The notes beneath the pieces are model-generated. The model was not told the origin of the DNA. It made no database searches and saw only the letters and a program-made list of their open reading frames with translations. This document shows, in pieces, positions 8,766 to 14,746 of a stretch of DNA of 34,701 nt (its first letter is position 1; every line of letters begins with the position of its first letter). This stretch comes from Bacteroidales bacterium (GTDB lineage: Bacteria > Bacteroidota > Bacteroidia > Bacteroidales > P3). A program made the translations under genes and the position numbers. The stretch lies in the NCBI GenBank assembly GCA_031271725.1, contig JAISVE010000071.1, positions 1 to 34,701 on the forward strand, read 5' to 3'.

Positions 8766-9731
8766 ATGAATACAAAAATCAAAATAATTGCCTTTCTGCT
8801 AAGCCTGACCAGCTTAGCGGGCAGTTTATCGGCACAGGAGTACACAATATACAACCAGTACCATTTCCATAACTACCTTATGAATCCTGCTTCAGCAGGA
8901 GCCGCCGAGTGTACTCACTTTATGCTTACCCACAAACAACAATGGATAGGACTTAAAGACGCACCGAATACCCAAATCCTGAGCTTTCAAACACGTATGC
9001 GTAAAGGCGGTTTAGGCTTGGGAGCATACTTGTTTAACGATAAGAACGGCTATTCTTACCAGCAAGGAGCACAGGTAACCGTTGCCTACCATATTCCAAT
9101 GTCGCGAGGCAACCGTTATACCAAATCACCTACCTTAGACCGCCAGCTATCCTTTGGGGTATCCGGTAAGTTCTACCGCTACCAAATCGGTCAGGAAGTA
9201 ATTGACCACGCTAACAACGAGGGTGAGAACATCCAACGTCGTCACGGTATTTATCCCAATGCCAACGTCGGTGTGTTCTTTCAAGACTATAACTTTTTTG
9301 CAGGACTTTCAGTAACCAACCTGATACCTATACGTCCCGACCTTTTTGGCGAGAGCGAGCCTATTCCTCCATTAACAGGAATGCTACAGTTGGGTTATGC
9401 CTTTGATACAGGTAGGGACTCACAGCTTGAACCTTCTGTGGTATATAAGATGGATATCAATACACGTGCCCAGTTGGATTTTGGCTTACGTTACATCCAG
9501 CATATCGACAGCAATGATTTGAGTTGGTGGGCAGGTATCATTGCCAAGCAGAACTTAGATTCACGTTACAAGGGCTTATCGCTTATGCCTCACTTTACAG
9601 TCCGTATAGGCAAGTTCCGTGTAGGTTATGCCTTGAGTTTGGATTTGAACAGGCTAATATCGCACAGTTATGCAACGCATGAGTTGATGCTTGGTTACAG
9701 TTTGTGTTCTACCAAGAAATTCTGTAGGTAA
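8766..9731 (+). CDS. PorP/SprF family type IX secretion outer-membrane protein
   Basis: The 321-residue protein has a signal peptide (about 1-23, ending LSAQ). The family mark follows: YNQYHFHNYLMNPASAGA, equivalent to the QYMFNPLxxNPAYAG motif of PorP/SprF. The remainder is a beta-barrel-like succession of amphipathic strands with Gly-rich turns (GLGLGAYLFND, LSFGVSGKFYR, NANVGVFFQDY, FAGLSVTNL). SprF of Flavobacterium is needed for secretion of SprB and binds the type B sorting domain side of the T9SS; PorP is a core component in Porphyromonas. Position just after a type B cargo gene suggests it serves that cargo. Its codon use is richer in C- and G-ending codons than its neighbours: bases 9121-9180 contain 31 G/C, while 8281-8340 in the adhesin contain 20. 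Confidence 0.93.
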   Translation: MNTKIKIIAFLLSLTSLAGSLSAQEYTIYNQYHFHNYLMNPASAGAAECTHFMLTHKQQWIGLKDAPNTQILSFQTRMRKGGLGLGAYLFNDKNGYSYQQGAQVTVAYHIPMSRGNRYTKSPTLDRQLSFGVSGKFYRYQIGQEVIDHANNEGENIQRRHGIYPNANVGVFFQDYNFFAGLSVTNLIPIRPDLFGESEPIPPLTGMLQLGYAFDTGRDSQLEPSVVYKMDINTRAQLDFGLRYIQHIDSNDLSWWAGIIAKQNLDSRYKGLSLMPHFTVRIGKFRVGYALSLDLNRLISHSYATHELMLGYSLCSTKKFCR

Positions 9732-9794
9732 ATCCTGCGGCGAGAAAACGGCTTTGCCTATAAAGAGATAAATATATAAAAAAGTATTCTATTT

Positions 9795-9951
9795 TAATGT
9801 CGTAGGCATTACAATTCGGTAGAGAGCAAAATTTCACCGAACGATGGCATTCCGTAGGAATGTAACCCCAACTACGTGTAAAGTTGCATTCTTATGGAAT
9901 GCTATGTATAATGTGGTACATTTTCTACCGAGCGGTAATCCCTACGGGATT
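9795..9951. repeat. Cluster of four REP-like palindromes
   Basis: Most of the 354-base gap 9732-10085 is filled by short palindromes with a GTA/TAC-like centre. They are TAATGTC-GTA-GGCATTA (9795-9811, imperfect), CATTCC-GTA-GGAATG (9848-9862, perfect), GCATTC-TTATG-GAATGC (9886-9902, six-base arms) and AATCCC-TAC-GGGATT (9937-9951, perfect). An inverted pair CGGTAGA (9817-9823) and TCTACCG (9924-9930) brackets the middle. They share the stem-with-GTA-loop design with the element at 2068-2236. In other bacteria REP sequences are moved by RAYT transposases; none is in this window. Confidence 0.6.
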
Positions 9952-9993
9952 GAAAAACGAACAAGAGGATACTTTACGGATAACTATTAAAAA

Positions 9994-10035
9994 TAAAGAG
10001 ATAAAAACTGTACAAACACAGTTTTTATCTCTTTA
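9994..10035. terminator. Perfect 18-base hairpin after the PorP/SprF gene
   Basis: Arms TAAAGAGATAAAAACTGT (9994-10011) and its exact inverse (10018-10035) enclose a six-base loop. Downstream DNA is T-rich (TCCTTTTATCTTTTTATC). It lies 50 bases before the DsrE-like gene and most likely ends transcription from the PorP side. Confidence 0.7.
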
Positions 10036-10085
10036 TCCTTTTATCTTTTTATCTACGTAAGCCATCTCATCAAATAATAAAAAAT

Positions 10086-10538
10086 ATGAAACATCTTTTA
10101 ATTTTAATAACATTCTTCGTAGTTGTAGGTTTTTCTTACGCTCAAACTCAGGTATCTGTAAATCTTTCGCCTTGCGAAACGGCAGCAGCATTCGATAAAT
10201 CAATAACGCCAGATTTGGGAATTATAATTTATTCAGACGATGCCGAAACAGCTTGGAATGCTATTCGTTTAGCAAATTACAGCCAAGATAAAGGCGATAA
10301 AGTATTTATATTCGTTTTGGGCAAAGGACTTGATGTTTTTATTAAGGAGCAAGCGGACGATGATATGTTTCACATTCATAAAATAAGTGATACGTTTTTA
10401 GCAAATGGCGGAACAATATATTCTTGTGCTTCCTGTGCCGTAATTAGAGGTACTGAAGAAATTCAATCCTGTACAATCACTTCTATTGCCGATTTGTATG
10501 AAATAGTAACTAGAAGCAAGAGATTGCTTACTTTCTAA
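10086..10538 (+). CDS. Exported DsrE/DsrF-like protein
   Basis: The 150-residue protein has a signal peptide (about 1-20, ending FSYAQ). A DsrE/DsrF/YchN-type fold follows: DLGIIIYSDDAETAWNAIRLA is the first strand and helix, and KVFIFVLGKGLD is the second strand. C114 and C117 (SCASC) sit where sulfur-carrying relatives have their active Cys, in the stretch IYSCASCAVIRG. C30 and C129 are also present. Relatives take part in sulfur relay or have no known role. Export to the periplasm makes a tRNA-sulfur-relay function unlikely. It is flanked by a terminator before and a 100-base gap after, so it probably has its own transcript. Confidence 0.75.
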   Translation: MKHLLILITFFVVVGFSYAQTQVSVNLSPCETAAAFDKSITPDLGIIIYSDDAETAWNAIRLANYSQDKGDKVFIFVLGKGLDVFIKEQADDDMFHIHKISDTFLANGGTIYSCASCAVIRGTEEIQSCTITSIADLYEIVTRSKRLLTF

Positions 10539-10638
10539 AATGATAAACGGTTAATGGAAAACGATTCAAGGCGTTTTACCTTTTGTCTTTAATATTTAAC
10601 CTTTTGCCTTTAACCAGTTTACATTTAAGCAAAAATAA

Positions 10639-11316
10639 ATGACAAGCAACCATCAACTAACGCTTACTTCCGACGGTTCTCATACTTTGTATGTCCCGGA
10701 AATAGATGAACATTATCATTCTGTGAATGGAGCTGTGCAAGAAAGCAGGCATATATTTATTGACGCAGGATTGCACGAGTGCAAGAAAAATGAAATTAAT
10801 GTTTTTGAAGTTGGATTCGGTACAGGTTTAAATGCTTTTCTTGTTATGCTTGAAGCTGAACGTTTGCAAAAAAAGATTTATTTTACAACAGTAGAACTCT
10901 ATCCCGTAGATTTGCAAAATATAAAGAAATTAAATTATCCCGACCAAATATCCGTCGGCAAAACGGAAGATTTTAGAAAGCTCCACTCTGCAGAATGGAA
11001 CAAAAAGATAGAAATTTCACCATACTTTTACTTAAAAAAAATTTGCGGCGATTTCACTAAATTGACTTTAGAAAGCAATTTTGACGTTGTTTTTTTTGAT
11101 GCTTTTTCGCCCGAAAAACAAGCGGAAATGTGGACGGGAAATATTTTTGCAACTATATATGAAAAATGTAACGAAAATGCTGTTCTGACAACTTATTGTG
11201 CTAAAGGAGCCGTTCGCCGAGCAATGCAGAAAGCCGGATTTACTGTCGAACGTATTCCAGGACCTCCGGGTAAAAGAGAAATTTTAAGAAGCCGTAAAAT
11301 AATTATTAATTGTTAA
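10639..11316 (+). CDS. mnmD: tRNA 5-methylaminomethyl-2-thiouridine methyltransferase MnmD, stand-alone
   Basis: The 225-residue protein is the SAM-dependent methyltransferase half of MnmC (DUF752/MnmC2). Residues 56-68 FEVGFGTGLNAFL are the SAM-binding glycine loop. DVVFFDAFSPEKQAEMWT is the DAFSP motif of this family. TYCAKGAVRRAMQKAGF and GPPGKREILRS form the C-terminal part. It makes the final methylation of mnm5s2U at the wobble position of tRNA. In Bacteroidetes and Gram-positives the MnmD domain often occurs without the FAD-dependent MnmC1 half, as here. A 13-base inverted repeat (11308-11320 with 11363-11375) overlaps its stop codon and may end the transcript. A 15-base direct repeat with one mismatch (10578-10592, 10599-10613) lies upstream. 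Confidence 0.9.
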   Translation: MTSNHQLTLTSDGSHTLYVPEIDEHYHSVNGAVQESRHIFIDAGLHECKKNEINVFEVGFGTGLNAFLVMLEAERLQKKIYFTTVELYPVDLQNIKKLNYPDQISVGKTEDFRKLHSAEWNKKIEISPYFYLKKICGDFTKLTLESNFDVVFFDAFSPEKQAEMWTGNIFATIYEKCNENAVLTTYCAKGAVRRAMQKAGFTVERIPGPPGKREILRSRKIIINC

Positions 11317-11379
11317 TTATAAATTATAAATTGTTTTTAGTATTTTTGTCAGGATTGAATTAATAATTAACAATTGATT

Positions 11380-11769
11380 ATGGATTTAGGCGATATAATT
11401 TTTTTCGGCGTCGTTGCTATTACAATTATCGGCAATATTGTGAAAGCGGTGAGAAAGGGAAATCGGGAAGATGCACAAAGGCAAAAACAGCCTAAACCGC
11501 AAGAAATAGAAACTGAACCTGATTGGTGGACAACGTATGAGAATAAAGGAATAGAAGAAACACAAAAAGTCGCGCAGCCTGTAAGAGTTGTTTCCAAACC
11601 CGTTGTTTTTGAGGAAGGTATATCTGCTTTGAAACAAGACAAGGCAATTCCTAAAGAAAAAAAAGAAAGAATTGAAATGCCGGAAGAAAAAATAGAGTTT
11701 GATTTATCCGAAGTTTCCGAAGCAAGGAAAGCTGTTATTTATTCGGAAGTTTTTAATAGAAAATATTAA
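11380..11769 (+). CDS. Small membrane-anchored hypothetical protein
   Basis: I start it at the ATG 11380; the in-frame TTG at 11374 would add two residues. The 129-residue protein has one hydrophobic N-terminal segment (DLGDIIFFGVVAITIIGNIV), then a basic stretch (KAVRKGNRED) and a long charged, Gln/Glu/Lys-rich tail that ends AVIYSEVFNRKY. It looks like a single-pass inner-membrane protein with a cytoplasmic tail. I do not recognise a family and assign no function. A TATTTTTG box at 11341-11348 could be its -7 element. It precedes greA but is separated from it by a promoter and a leader hairpin. Confidence 0.65.
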   Translation: MDLGDIIFFGVVAITIIGNIVKAVRKGNREDAQRQKQPKPQEIETEPDWWTTYENKGIEETQKVAQPVRVVSKPVVFEEGISALKQDKAIPKEKKERIEMPEEKIEFDLSEVSEARKAVIYSEVFNRKY

Positions 11770-11780
11770 AGCTTAAAAAT

Positions 11781-11811
11781 TTTGAAAACACAAAAATAAT
11801 TAGTATATTTG
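11781..11811 (+). promoter_or_regulatory. greA promoter, TTTG-N19-TATATTTG
   Basis: TTTG at 11781-11784 and TATATTTG at 11804-11811 are 19 bases apart, a full match to the Bacteroidetes -33/-7 consensus. Transcription would start near 11818, giving a leader of about 80 bases that contains the hairpin at 11835-11870. Confidence 0.75.
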
Positions 11812-11834
11812 CATTTATAAATACACAAATAGAG

Positions 11835-11870
11835 GAGTTCTGACTTAATTGTCAGAATTCTTTTATTTTT
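11835..11870 (+). terminator. Intrinsic terminator inside the greA leader
   Basis: GAGTTCTGAC (11835-11844) and GTCAGAATTC (11851-11860) pair over 10 bases with one G-T, loop TTAATT, followed at once by TTTTATTTTT (11861-11870). It lies between the greA promoter and the greA start at 11897, so it should cut many transcripts to about 50 bases. E. coli greA has a comparable leader terminator that yields the GraL RNAs. Confidence 0.7.
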
Positions 11871-11896
11871 ATAATGTTTAAAAAAAACATAATATT

Positions 11897-12367
11897 ATGG
11901 CTATAACTTACATAACCGAAGAAGGTTACCAAAAGATATTAGAAGAGTTGAACAACTTGGAAAATGTACAGCGTCCTGCTATATCTAAACAAATAGCGGA
12001 AGCACGCGATAAAGGCGATTTATCTGAAAACGCCGAATATGATGCGGCGAAAGAAGCCCAAGGAATGCTTGAAATGAAAATTGCCCAAATGAAAGATATA
12101 ATTGCAAATTCCCGTATAATCGATGAAAGTAAATTATCGACAGACTCGGTGCAATTACTTAATAAAGTTACTATTAAAAACGTAGCTAACGGGCAAATAA
12201 TGACCTATACAATTGTTTCGGAAAGCGAAGCAAACTTGAAAGAGAAAAAATTAGCCATAAATACACCTATTGCCAAAGCTTTGCTAGGCAAAAAAGTTGG
12301 TGATATTGTGGAAGTAATTGCCCCTTCGGGAAAAATGTCTTTTGAAATAATTGAAATAGGGTTATAA
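11897..12367 (+). CDS. greA: Transcription elongation factor GreA
   Basis: The 156-residue protein is full length. Residues 1-75 form the coiled-coil finger, with the acidic tip DLSENAEYDAAKE (D41 and E44 are the residues that place the second Mg in the RNA polymerase active site). Residues 80-156 form the FKBP-like C-terminal domain, with NTPIAKALLGKKVGDIVEV. It enters the secondary channel of RNA polymerase and helps cleave backtracked RNA. Its own leader carries a terminator (11835-11870), so GreA may sense or control its own synthesis. HIT-family gene follows after an 83-base gap that holds a hairpin. Confidence 0.97.
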   Translation: MAITYITEEGYQKILEELNNLENVQRPAISKQIAEARDKGDLSENAEYDAAKEAQGMLEMKIAQMKDIIANSRIIDESKLSTDSVQLLNKVTIKNVANGQIMTYTIVSESEANLKEKKLAINTPIAKALLGKKVGDIVEVIAPSGKMSFEIIEIGL

Positions 12368-12374
12368 ATTTTAT

Positions 12375-12440
12375 ATTCAAGATTTAAAATTCAAGATTGC
12401 AGGTACTATGATAATTTTGAATATTAAATCTTGAATTTTT
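12375..12440 (+). terminator. Imperfect 20-base hairpin after greA
   Basis: Arms 12375-12394 and 12417-12436 are inverted copies that match at 19 of 20 positions, with a 22-base loop, followed by TTTT (12437-12440). It is AT-rich (words ATTCAAGATTT and AAATCTTGAAT). It probably ends greA transcripts but is weak in G/C. Confidence 0.5.
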
Positions 12441-12450
12441 AATAAAAAGT

Positions 12451-12846
12451 ATGTCAAGCATTTTTACAAAAATAATTAAAGGCGAAATACCTTCGTATAA
12501 AATAGCGGAGGACGAAAATTATTATGCCTTCTTAGACATTAATCCTATAGCGGAAGGACATACGCTTGTTATTCCCAAAAAAGAAATAGATTACATTTTC
12601 GACTTAGATGATGAAACTTTGTCGGGACTTAATATTTTTGCAAAAAAAGTGGCAGCAGCAATAAAAAAAGCTATCCCTTGCAAAAGAGTAGGTATGGTGG
12701 TGTTAGGAATGGAAGTTCCGCACGCACATATCCACTTAATTCCTTTGAATAAAGAAAGTGATGCTAATTTTACAAATACAAAATTGAAATTAGAGCCAAG
12801 CGAGATGCAGGCTATTGCAGAGAAAATAAAAAAACACCTCCTCTAA
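12451..12846 (+). CDS. HIT family protein (histidine triad nucleotide-binding hydrolase)
   Basis: The 131-residue protein is of the Hint/HinT type. SIFTKIIKGEIPSYKIAED is the typical N-terminus, NPIAEGHTLVIPKKE is the central segment, and the catalytic triad H91-x-H93-x-H95 is in VPHAHIHLIPLN. The family hydrolyses nucleoside phosphoramidates and aminoacyl-adenylates in the cytoplasm. The loop before the triad (GMVVLGMEVPHAHIH) is the variant seen in Bacteroidetes. It sits 83 bases after greA on the same strand and converges with the DUF5715 gene after a 58-base gap. Confidence 0.94.
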   Translation: MSSIFTKIIKGEIPSYKIAEDENYYAFLDINPIAEGHTLVIPKKEIDYIFDLDDETLSGLNIFAKKVAAAIKKAIPCKRVGMVVLGMEVPHAHIHLIPLNKESDANFTNTKLKLEPSEMQAIAEKIKKHLL

Positions 12847-12904
12847 CCCATCCAAAGTAGGGGAACTGCTATCTTTGTATTCATAGAGTAACCGGAAGTA
12901 AGGT

Positions 12905-13639
12905 TTATTCTACTACCGTAATGTGATAACAAGCTTGCCTTAATTCTTTTACGACAACGCACCGCCCTTCGTGGCGGAGTTCTTTCAAGACTTCTTCCAA
13001 TAAATTGTGATATTTTCGAATAGAATGATATTTTTCATTACCCATAAAATCTTTTTGAACAAATTTTTTGTTTGAAATATCAAAAGTAGTTCCGTATAAA
13101 TGTGAAGTAGTCTGTTGAGTGGCATTGGCATTTCCTCTACTCAGCGACTTTTGACTGCCTTCAGTTCTAAGCAGGGAAGTTACCATTATTTTATGAGGTT
13201 TTAAACCTTTTTCTATTTGCTTCTTATTAAAACGAACACCTATTTCCGTTAATAAATCTCTTGCTTGGCGAGTAAGATAAGGATGCGAATGCGTAAGCGA
13301 ATCTATTATGTAGTCCTTTTTATGGGAGATATAAACTAATTCTCCTTTATGCCTTAGCGAATCTACTTCCGCAAGAAATTCCTTATTGCTTTCGTATGTT
13401 TTTTTTAGTCCGTTTTGAAGTGCATATTTTAAATGAAGTTCGTTGTTATCTTTAAGAGCAGTATTATAATCCAGCGTTCTATTCTTTTTTTTTGAAATAT
13501 CTACGATTTCTGACTTATTTTCGGAAGCATATTCATCTCGTTTCTGTCCATTTTTTTGCAATACGGACACAAGAATAATAAAGGCTGCAAAAAATAAAAC
13601 AGCAAAAAGAAATAGTTTTTTCTTAATCAAAAAATGCAT
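12905..13639 (-). CDS. DUF5715 family protein, membrane-anchored, M15-peptidase-like motifs
   Basis: The 244-residue protein has an N-terminal membrane segment (about 7-27) after a basic start. An extracytoplasmic domain with MVTSLLRTEGSQKSLSR, SHLYGTTFDIS and CYHITVVE follows. H180 and D187 have the spacing of the SxHxxGxAxD zinc motif of D-Ala-D-Ala carboxypeptidases (M15, VanY/DD-peptidase type), and H239 could be the third ligand. R158 fits the conserved Arg ahead of that motif. The family is annotated as unknown. A role in peptidoglycan trimming is an inference, supported by the divergently transcribed lytic transglycosylase. The protein lacks a clear catalytic Glu-x-x-His pair, so it could be non-catalytic. 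Confidence 0.75.
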   Translation of the reverse strand: MHFLIKKKLFLFAVLFFAAFIILVSVLQKNGQKRDEYASENKSEIVDISKKKNRTLDYNTALKDNNELHLKYALQNGLKKTYESNKEFLAEVDSLRHKGELVYISHKKDYIIDSLTHSHPYLTRQARDLLTEIGVRFNKKQIEKGLKPHKIMVTSLLRTEGSQKSLSRGNANATQQTTSHLYGTTFDISNKKFVQKDFMGNEKYHSIRKYHNLLEEVLKELRHEGRCVVVKELRQACYHITVVE

Positions 13640-13678
13640 ATTTGACAGTTAGAAATTAATAAAAACAAAGAATTTTGA

Positions 13679-13686
13679 CAAAGATA
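13679..13686 (-). promoter_or_regulatory. -7 box for the DUF5715 gene
   Basis: On the - strand this reads TATCTTTG (TAnnTTTG), 39 bases before the ATG at 13639. No clear -33 TTTG is seen at the usual spacing. It belongs to the 117-base divergent promoter region shared with the transglycosylase. Confidence 0.5.
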
Positions 13687-13730
13687 AATAAAAAAACACC
13701 AACGTAAAATATAAAAACAACATAAAGCAT

Positions 13731-13738
13731 TATATTTG
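13731..13738 (+). promoter_or_regulatory. -7 box for the lytic transglycosylase gene
   Basis: TATATTTG fits TAnnTTTG and lies 18 bases before the ATG at 13757, so the leader would be very short. No -33 TTTG is visible. Confidence 0.45.
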
Positions 13739-13756
13739 TAATAAATTTTTATAATT

Positions 13757-14731
13757 ATGAATAAACAAAAAATACTGTCATCGTTAATATTAATTGTCTT
13801 TATCGCAGTTATTTCCGTAACATTTTACTCTTTCGGAACAAATAATAATGATAAAGAAAACAATATTGAGCTTGCAGTTGACCCTCAGATAGTTCATTCA
13901 TTACAAATTCCGGAAACAATTGAATTTGCAGATACAATTCTGCCTGTTACCCGCTTCGACATAAGGGAAAGATTAGACAGGGAATTAATGGCGTTTACTT
14001 ACATGCATAGCACGACAATAATTTTGATAAAAAGAGCAAATCTTTATTTTCCTATTATTGAACCTATATTGAAAGAACATGGTGTGCCTGACGATTTTAA
14101 ATATTTAGCTTTGATAGAAAGTTATTTTAATCCGTTGGCTTTATCGCCGGTAAAAGCTGCCGGAATTTGGCAATTTATGGAAGAAACGGCTAAAACTTAT
14201 GGCTTGGAGATTAATATGCACGTGGACGAACGTTTAAATTTAGAAAAAGCTACCGTAGCTGCTTGCAATTATTTGAAAGATTCTTACGAAATATATGGCG
14301 ATTGGTCTATTGTTGCCGCATCTTACAATGGAGGACGCGAACGAATGACCAGACAGTTGGAAATTCAAAAAACATTTTCGTTTTACGACATGTTTTTGAA
14401 TGAAGAAACCAGACGTTATGTATATAGAATTATTGCCGCAAAAGAGGTTATCTCAAACCCAAGGAAATATGGTTTTATATTGAGAAAACAAGATTTCTAT
14501 CACACTGTGAGAGTTAAAGAAGTTGAAGTTAAGGAAGTTGAAAACTGGGTAGATTGGTCTATTGAACAAGGTATAACGTACGGGCAGTTGAAATTTTTTA
14601 ATCCGTGGATACAAGATTTAAAATTGATAAACAAAACAGGAAAAGTTTATACAGTAAAAATTCCATACAAGGAAGATTTGAATTTTGATATAGACAAGGT
14701 AATTATTCATAATAAAAATTGGATAAGATAA
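13757..14731 (+). CDS. Lytic transglycosylase (SLT domain), membrane-anchored
   Basis: The 324-residue protein has a membrane segment or uncleaved signal (about 7-27). The catalytic domain lies at about 95-230. E121 in LALIESYFNPLA is the catalytic acid, followed by AAGIWQFMEETAKTYG and SIVAASYNGG, the three hallmark motifs of family 1 MltD/Slt-type enzymes. These cut the MurNAc-GlcNAc bond of peptidoglycan to give 1,6-anhydro-muropeptides in the periplasm. The C-terminal 80 residues (HTVRVKEVEV, ITYGQLKFFNPWI, YTVKIPY) resemble a degenerate LysM-like tail. Its stop TAA lies inside a perfect 16-base tandem duplication. Without the second copy the frame would end two residues later at TGA, overlapping the next start as ATGA. 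Confidence 0.92.
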   Translation: MNKQKILSSLILIVFIAVISVTFYSFGTNNNDKENNIELAVDPQIVHSLQIPETIEFADTILPVTRFDIRERLDRELMAFTYMHSTTIILIKRANLYFPIIEPILKEHGVPDDFKYLALIESYFNPLALSPVKAAGIWQFMEETAKTYGLEINMHVDERLNLEKATVAACNYLKDSYEIYGDWSIVAASYNGGRERMTRQLEIQKTFSFYDMFLNEETRRYVYRIIAAKEVISNPRKYGFILRKQDFYHTVRVKEVEVKEVENWVDWSIEQGITYGQLKFFNPWIQDLKLINKTGKVYTVKIPYKEDLNFDIDKVIIHNKNWIR

Positions 14732-14743
14732 AAATTGGATAAG
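14712..14743 (+). repeat. Perfect 16-base tandem duplication at a gene junction
   Basis: ATAAAAATTGGATAAG occurs twice back to back (14712-14727, 14728-14743). The second copy supplies the transglycosylase stop codon (TAA 14729-14731). It ends three bases before the ATG of the next gene at 14747. Confidence 0.95.
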
Positions 14744-14746
14744 CGA

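Noticed and set aside
10578..10613. 15-base direct repeat ACCTTTTGTCTTTAA before mnmD
   Set aside because: One mismatch, 21-base period and simple composition; likely slippage of an AT-rich run, not a separate element.
14735..14746. TTG at 14735 as start of the second thioredoxin-fold protein
   Set aside because: It lies in the 16-base duplicated repeat, and ATG codons at 14747 and 14750 lead straight into the signal peptide.
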